Assembly (NCBI GenBank): GCA_032164245.1
Contig: JAVMKO010000001.1
Location: 17,273,603 to 17,337,602, forward strand
Direction of reading: 5' to 3'
DNA: 64,000 nt
Source: Sternotherus odoratus
Lineage: Eukaryota > Chordata > Testudines > Kinosternidae
Shown: positions 58,059 through 64,000 of the stretch, in pieces
Layout: every line of letters begins with the position of its first letter
Numbering within the stretch: the stretch's first letter is position 1
Position numbers and translations under genes: made by a program
Notes under the pieces: model-generated
Database searches by the model: none
Told to the model about the DNA's origin: nothing
The model's input: the letters and a program-made list of their open reading frames with translations, nothing else

Positions 58059-60970
58059 ACTCTCTTCACCTAAACTAGCCCAAAGTGCGGTGTTTTGGAC
58101 AGTTACTTTGGAGTATTACAACATATCTTCTGAGCGAAACTGGTTCCAGTATAAAAGAGCTCACTTTGTATTTTTTTAAAATCTGTCTCTTTGCATGGAT
58201 GTGTTTTCAATTAGTCTAGTCCTAATCAGAGTTCTAAAAATCACTTTTTTCCCCGTTTTTAGCCAAAGAAAGTTGCCATTTCTTCTGTTCAATGCAATTT
58301 TTCAGTACAGTATGGAATACTGATTTTAAAATATCTTGCTCCCTAAAAAGAGAGAGGTCTGTTTGAGTTTCTGTTAGTCTTATGGAATGCCTATATAATA
58401 GCAAGTAGCAAACAGGAATAGAAATGCAATTTCTGAGCCCAGATCATTTGTATGAGTAACATGTGCATATATATTTTAAAGTCATTGCCATTGTAGAAAA
58501 TCATAAATCCCAAAGTCATAATTTTTTTTAAAAAATGGGTAAATAAATTTGAACTCCAAACTTCATACTTAGACACCTAAATAAATATAATAGCTTTCAA
58601 AAGTGCAAAGCACTCAACAGCTGTCATTGAAATCAGTGGATGCTTAACACTTTCAGAAATCAGATTACTTATTTAGGTGCCTAGCTATGAATTTAGAAGT
58701 CTAATTTTAAACTATTTTTTTCAAATATTGTCCCTGTTAGCTATAACTGCATTATGTGGTCACATTATTTCCTCTTGCATACCCCATAATGTGTTGAAAA
58801 CTCCCTTCTTTATAAATTTTTAAATTATGAATAATTCCTATACTGCTTTGTAGGCCATGAACTATGTGACATCTATACAGACCATCTATATATGCTTGTG
58901 TCATAGAGCGATTGTGTTCTTGCTAAAGAGCTCATGGAAGTTTCCTAATTTGTAGTACAATTGCAAATGTTTTCATCAGGTAAAGTTAATTTACAATGAG
59001 CAGCCAAGAAATGACCTCCACAAAACCTTAGATTTTATCTTTTTGCCAGACATTGATTATATCCCATAGATTATTAAATATGTATGAAAATATTAAGGGC
59101 CCAATCCTGCAAACATTGTTTACTTTTAGTAACATGAATAGTCCCTGTTGGTGACCTCTGAGAATTTAAAGCCTAATGGTTCCCTTCTCAGAGATATTTT
59201 ACCCCCTTTATATATGAGGCCATTAGTGTTAATCCTATGGTAAATTTGGAAAACCTACCACTTGGATAGGAGGAAATTCCAAAAGTCCAAGATGAACATT
59301 GAGTCTTTACCATGCCCCACTGGTTTAGAGCATATGATTTTGTCTCCCCCTACTAATTTTCCCCATTGAGGATAAAGGACTTCTGTTTAGCGGATGCAAA
59401 TACAGGAGACTTGTGGTTCTAAAGGTTATGGGTTTGCATAGGTGGACACATGCTGACATGCTTTGTTACATCTAGGCCATAAAACTCTACCACTGTTGTT
59501 CTTTATAACCTCACCATGAATCTCTGTGTTTTTATTTTTTCAAACCACTAACAAAAAATATCGAGGGAGAGGAAGAATATGGAGAAATTAAAGCAGTTAC
59601 TAACCATTAAGTGATCTAGTATTTTTGATACCACATAGGTTTTACTGAGGTCACTCTTAGATAAGGCCTGATCATGCAATTCACAGTGTGGGAAAGGAAC
59701 TGCTTTACTAGCACTGGGCCCCATTTACTTCAAGGGGACTCTGTACAGGTGCAGTAGTCAGTCTGCCTGCTCTCTGTTGCAGGATCAGGGCCGTAACGTC
59801 TTACGCTGCCAAGGGTTTAAAATGGCTGCTCTCAAGATTCTTGGTGAAATTCCCAACTCCAATCAACCCACCCAACCACTTGCAAAATACCCAAATAATC
59901 AAACAAAAAGCTCACAATAGTTTCCCTTAAGCTTGAAAAAAATCATAGAATTCATGACAGCTTTGACCGAAACACAGCTTGGTCCATAAGCCTTCATATA
60001 GAATTCCACAAGCACACTAACTTTCTTAAGGAAGAAGGCCAACAAAGATTATTTTAACTGTGTGAGAGAGACTCTGTTTCAGGATTTCTCCTGATTAGAT
60101 GATGAAACAGATTGTGATATTCAGAATTAGTATCTTGGATCAAAAGAGGGCTGTTGATTTTTAAGCAGAAAATTTGATCAGGAGTTTCATTATGAGCTGA
60201 GTTATAGAGCAGCCTGATAAATGCAGTCAATCAGTCATTTGCAGCAAATCTGTGAACTACAGAATATTTACATAATAGATGAAAATGGCTCATTAGGAGC
60301 AGTTAATCACTATCTGGACCAACATCAACATTTGATATCTAATTTTATTGTATCCATGCTGGTCTACTGGATACATAATGTTGTCAAACAGTTTAAGAAT
60401 AGGGATCTGTGCACATACAGGATAAAAATTGACCTTTTAATTTTTGTCCCAAAATACATTTGTCCTAAAGATCTTAATGGCAAAAGTATTTCAGCATGTG
60501 TTTGTTTTGTTTTTAACTTCATATATAATGTGCTTTAAAAGATCCATTTATATATAACTAGCCTTTCCCTTTTTTGTTTGGAAAAATCACACACATTTAT
60601 AACTGTCTGTTATACTAAAAGGTTGCAATGATTTTTTTTTCAAACTTTTGTAAGCCATTTAGGTCATATTTACTAAAAAATTAGAAATAGAAAAAATACA
60701 GTAATGTTTTGCATTTTTAATATCTTTTTCTGGCATTGACTCTTGTTACTGTAGCGACAGCTGACCTTACATTAGTTTTGTAATTTCCTGGTGATTTTGC
60801 TAAAATAATAATGTCTTTTTCCAATGCTACATTTATAATGATTATTATAACATGAAATTCAGATGTTCCATGCGATTCTACTTAGCGACAGTTTATCTTG
60901 TTTTATATTGCTATGTGTGCATGCAGAAGAAAATCTCTATGTTGTAGAATGAAAATAGTATTTAACATAT

Positions 60971-61083
60971 AGCGCCTGATCTCGCGCTGGTGCAAATCAG
61001 AAGGAACTGGCCAAATCAATAATCAGCGCTCATTTGACTTCAGTGAAGCAATGCTCATTTACACCAGCTGAGATTCTTGCCTA
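60971..61083. repeat. Foldback repeat, copy
   Basis: GCGCCTGATCTCGCGCTGGTG and the reverse of CACCAGCTGAGATTCTTGCC are complementary, around a centre with GACTTCAGTGAAGC. Confidence 0.6.
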
Positions 61084-61476
61084 ATGGATTTACATCAATG
61101 TAACACTGGTTTAAATGGGAGGAGTATCAGTTCTGTAGGGTTCCATCCTGCTTTCTTTGCATGCTATAAAGCCTGTTTGGCATTCTGTGTACAAGAAATG
61201 TTCATAATGTATAAATGAAGATGTACAGCAAGACCCAGTCAATGGGATTTAAAAAGAGAATTCCTGCAGCATTTCTCCACCGTGCTATAAAGTGAGCTTT
61301 TCTTCTTCTTCAGTCTGCGTTTTGGGATGAACAATGATTTAGTTAAGCAGACTCCATTTTCATAGTTTGTAGCGGCTTACTGAAGAAAATTGAACATACA
61401 GATGTCCTTTGACGCAGAGTCTTTTAAGGAGTCAGTGCTATAACTATGGGATTCATAAAAGTTCAGCTACTTCTCA

Positions 61477-61717
61477 AGCCTGATATACATTAGAAAATTA
61501 GATTGGTTTAACTATGTCGGTCAGGGGTGTAGATAGCACTAAATTGACATAACAATTCTTCTTTCAACCTAGCTACCACGTCTCAGAGCGATGGATTATC
61601 TACTCCCTGGGAGAAACCCTCCTGTCGGCTTAGGTAGTTTCTACACTGAAGCACTACAGTGGGGCAGCTGCAACAGCGCAGTTGTGCCACTGTAACATTT
61701 TAAGTGTCGACGAACCC
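61477..61717. mobile_element. Harbinger-like miniature element, TCA duplication
   Basis: The left end AAGCCTGATATACATT pairs with the reverse of AAGTGTCGACGAACCC imperfectly. TCA is on both sides (61474-61476 and 61718-61720). The CAGCTGCAACAGCGCAGTTG hairpin-like interior is a familiar reptile repeat. Confidence 0.5.
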
Positions 61718-62035
61718 TCAGAAATGTGTGAAATCTGCAGTGTATTTCTAAGCACCTAGACAGAGAAAAGTGGTTATGACACTCAATACTTGTTGATTTT
61801 TTCTTGATATTAAATATACATAGTCAGTTATAACACAGATAGGATCTCATTCTTGTCTCCTCTGCCACTTACTACTTAATTTTACTTGAGTAAGTTTGTC
61901 TTCAGCTTTGCCTGCAAGTTTGCTTGAGCTGCATGGCCAATTAATAACCACTGTGCATGTTTGCTATACGCGCCAAACTGTTGCCCTTCTCTCCTCTCTG
62001 AGTCAGAACCTTTGACATGTCCTTGGTTTTCAAAG

Positions 62036-62172
62036 CCTATCACCTCCGCCGTGAAGAGACAGATTGGTTTGACAAGCCCAGGGACTCTCGTCTGGAGAAT
62101 GGACATGGCTTTGACAGAAAACTTCAAGAGAAGTTATCCCACTCCAGACCACTAAGTCAACATCAAGATCAA
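62036..62172 (+). CDS. PCLO: Piccolo (PCLO) coding exon just upstream of the PDZ region
   Basis: This 137-bp exon begins with two bases completing Ala and then reads [20 protein letters not shown], followed by 25 more residues ending [10 protein letters not shown]. It ends in phase 0 before GTAAGA at 62173. In mammalian Piccolo this charged segment immediately precedes the PDZ domain; the exon that begins the PDZ region is not in the window, so the gene continues past 64000. Two short ORFs overlapping the exon in other frames are shadows. Recognition is by recalled similarity to the human sequence over the full exon length, with only a few substitutions. Confidence 0.96.
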
Positions 62173-64000
62173 GTAAGATGTGTCTATAGTGTTGTGGATG
62201 TTCTGTAGAAAGCTTGTTAAATCATGCAGTCCTGTAATATGTGGACCACTAGATTTATCAAAATCCAGCTACATTTTAAGCAGTTTAGGAGACCATCAGT
62301 ATTATTTATGATCCCTATTATTTAGGATTAGTTTTGTCCTCAAACAGTTTTGGGGTGGAATTAACTTTCTCACCTGGAATTACATAGGCAACAGATACAC
62401 CCACACAGAATGATTCAGTCTAGTACAATTTTACATTACTGACTTAAACCCAACCTGATCTGCTTTTTAATGTTCTTAGGAACAGGGCTGGATTTACTTT
62501 GACGTGGTGTTATTATTAATGGAACAGAAGTCTGCTGTCATGTTACACGGGTGTAATTCCTGTTGATCAGTGATGAATCACTGAAGAAATCAATGAGATT
62601 GCACCCACGTAACAAGTAAGAATTTGGGCTGTCCATTATACTGAGTTATAAGAAAAACACACTGATCAAAGTGTTTTAAACTTGCTCACTTTGGGGTCTA
62701 GTTCATCTTCATATATCCCATTAGCATCACTGAGGTTTAAACACGGTGTCAAAAGATCCTTATATGGTTCACTTGCTACTTTGACTATCACACACACTTA
62801 TTCAGATTCTATCCTGGCTCCAGTGGTGTGACATGGGTGCGAATGAAGGCAGAATTCCAAACAAACTACATACGGACTAACATATCAGTTAATATTCCAC
62901 TGTTAATTCCTTAGATAATATTGTACGGGCATGTTCTGCTATCCTCCCACCTACAGAACTCCTGTCTGGGTCAATCAGAGTTTTAGGTGCAGTTTGATGA
63001 CAGAATGGCTTTTCATGACTAAATTTAGGTATTTATTCAATCACCTCAAATAAATAAAAGACATTATACATGTTTTTCTCTTTTGCCTATTCTTCAGGCT
63101 AGAGTTTGCCCAGTCCAAACTACATTTTGCTGAAGTCTTAAAATTTCACCTGTCCTGCTGGAAGAAAGGGTCTCTTCTTATAGGACATCAGTGTTATTCA
63201 GTAGAATCCACCCTCCAGGCCAGATCTGCTGAAGGACTACTGGGATTTTAGAGGCTCCAGATCTGTAAATAGCATCAACCAATATATATATATACCTGCC
63301 TCCTATAATCCCATTGAGAAACATGGGTTATTTTGGAATATATATGACTGTTTGGCCATTGCAGCATGCCAATGTCAACTTAGATTCCCTCTGTCTCACA
63401 CATACATTTATAGAATTGTTTCTGTCCAGGACAAGCGTTAACATTATATTGGACTCTCCTTCATAGGTAAGGGTGGAAGATATGCCCATTGTTTAAAATC
63501 CTTTAGCTTTTATGCTTTTCAGTAGTCCCATAGGGTTGTTAATTGCAACAGTGGACAGGTCTCATAAAGTCTAAAGCCAGAAGGGTCAATCATGATAATT
63601 TAGTCTGACCTCCTGCACATCACTGCAGTAGGCCCATAATCTCTGGCTGAGTTACCAAAGTCTTTAAGTCTTGGTTTAAAATACTTTAATTACAGAGAAT
63701 CCCCTGTTTACTCTAGTTCAAACCAGCAAGTTATCCACTCCCTATACTGCTGAGAAGGATGGAAAAAACCCAAGGTCGCTGCCAATCTGACCTGGGGGGA
63801 AAATTCTGTCCCAATCCCAAATAGGGCGATCAGTTAGACTCTGAGCTGGTGGGTGAAAACCACCAGCCAGACACCTGGGGAAGAATTCTCAGAAAAAACT
63901 CAAAGTCCTCCCCGTATAGAGTCCCATCTCTAGTTCATTGGAGATATTAGCTAATAGCAATTGTGGGGGAACCATATCCCATTGAAAGCAATCTCACCAT
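62173..64000 (+). other. PCLO: PCLO intron, 5' part, phase 0, runs off window
   Basis: It begins with GTAAGA at 62173. No further Piccolo exon is visible before 64000. The last 440 bases are a CR1 LINE end. Part of 62525-62630 resembles the foldback repeat family; 62640-63560 shows nothing identifiable. Confidence 0.9.
63560..64000 (-). mobile_element. CR1 LINE 3' part, runs off window
   Basis: AAAGCCAGAAGGGTCAATCA, TTTAGTCTGACCTCCTGCAC and later blocks such as ACCTGGGGGGAAAATTCTG and AGCTGGTGGGTGAAAACCAC are antisense CR1 sequence of the subfamily also seen at 49821. Confidence 0.8.

Larger units (their letters stand above)
55062..62035 (+). other. PCLO: PCLO intron, 6,974 bp, phase 1
   Basis: The donor is GTAAAC at 55062 and the acceptor is TTTTCAAAG ending at 62035. 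The G at 55061 plus CC at 62036-62037 makes the Ala codon of SDSEAYHLRRE. The coding frame remains open past the donor to a TGA at 55127-55129. The first 1.5 kb is AT-rich. I see no exon-like ORF with flanking splice sites inside. Recognised repeats are short: a decayed TAGG-type element near 56870-57000, a miniature element at about 57770-58058, a foldback copy at 60971-61083, and a miniature element at 61477-61717. The stretches 55130-56870, 57005-57765 and 58060-60970 show nothing I can identify. Confidence 0.92.

Noticed and set aside
62017..62208. Short ORFs in the last exon as separate genes
   Set aside because: One frame is the PCLO exon read through both splice sites; the other is a shadow.

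Overview
This is vertebrate nuclear DNA, most probably from a turtle and probably a cryptodire. It carries the 3'-middle part of the gene for Piccolo (PCLO), the giant presynaptic active-zone scaffold, on the + strand. Four coding segments with GT-AG junctions and compatible phases join into one continuous reading frame of about 1,703 codons: 1-752 (open at the left edge), 1120-3134, 52856-55061 and 62036-62172. The protein segment recalls the mammalian Piccolo sequence throughout. It runs from DLS/DLT-motif-rich linker sequence, through a Q/E-rich coiled coil, a cluster of QT motifs and a Ser-Pro-rich stretch, then the second conserved coiled coil, a Q/P-rich and Ser-rich linker, and ends just before the PDZ-encoding exons, which lie beyond the window.

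The turtle assignment rests on the repeats: many CR1 LINE 3' ends, a tRNA-derived SINE with a CR1-like tail (the Cry-SINE architecture of cryptodiran turtles), PIF/Harbinger-like and hAT miniature elements, Tigger-like elements, Helitrons, a three-member LTR family and decayed MIR-like copies. A crocodilian is the main alternative.

Layout: 1-3134 holds two PCLO exons and a 367-bp intron. 3135-52855 is one 49.7-kb intron in which I see no other host gene, promoter or structural RNA gene; it is a stratified mobile-element landscape. 52856-55061 is the third exon, followed by a 7.0-kb intron with few recognisable repeats. 62036-62172 is the last exon visible. 62173-64000 is the beginning of the next intron and ends inside a CR1.

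Inside the large intron many elements can be delimited to the base by target-site duplications. They include three 8-bp hAT duplications that match exactly and two that match at 7 of 8, TA for two Tigger-like elements, TAA or TTA for Harbinger-like elements, a 5-bp duplication for a minisatellite-bearing solo LTR, and clean A/T insertions for two Helitrons. Nesting gives relative ages: a hAT inside a CR1, a SINE inside a CR1, and a Harbinger-like element inside a MIR-like SINE. I do not see a new gene system here. The most informative items are the Helitron pair with C-rich and G-rich tandem arrays, the CpG-dense LTR with a dimeric minisatellite, the palindromic hAT family, and open intron extensions immediately after two PCLO splice donors.
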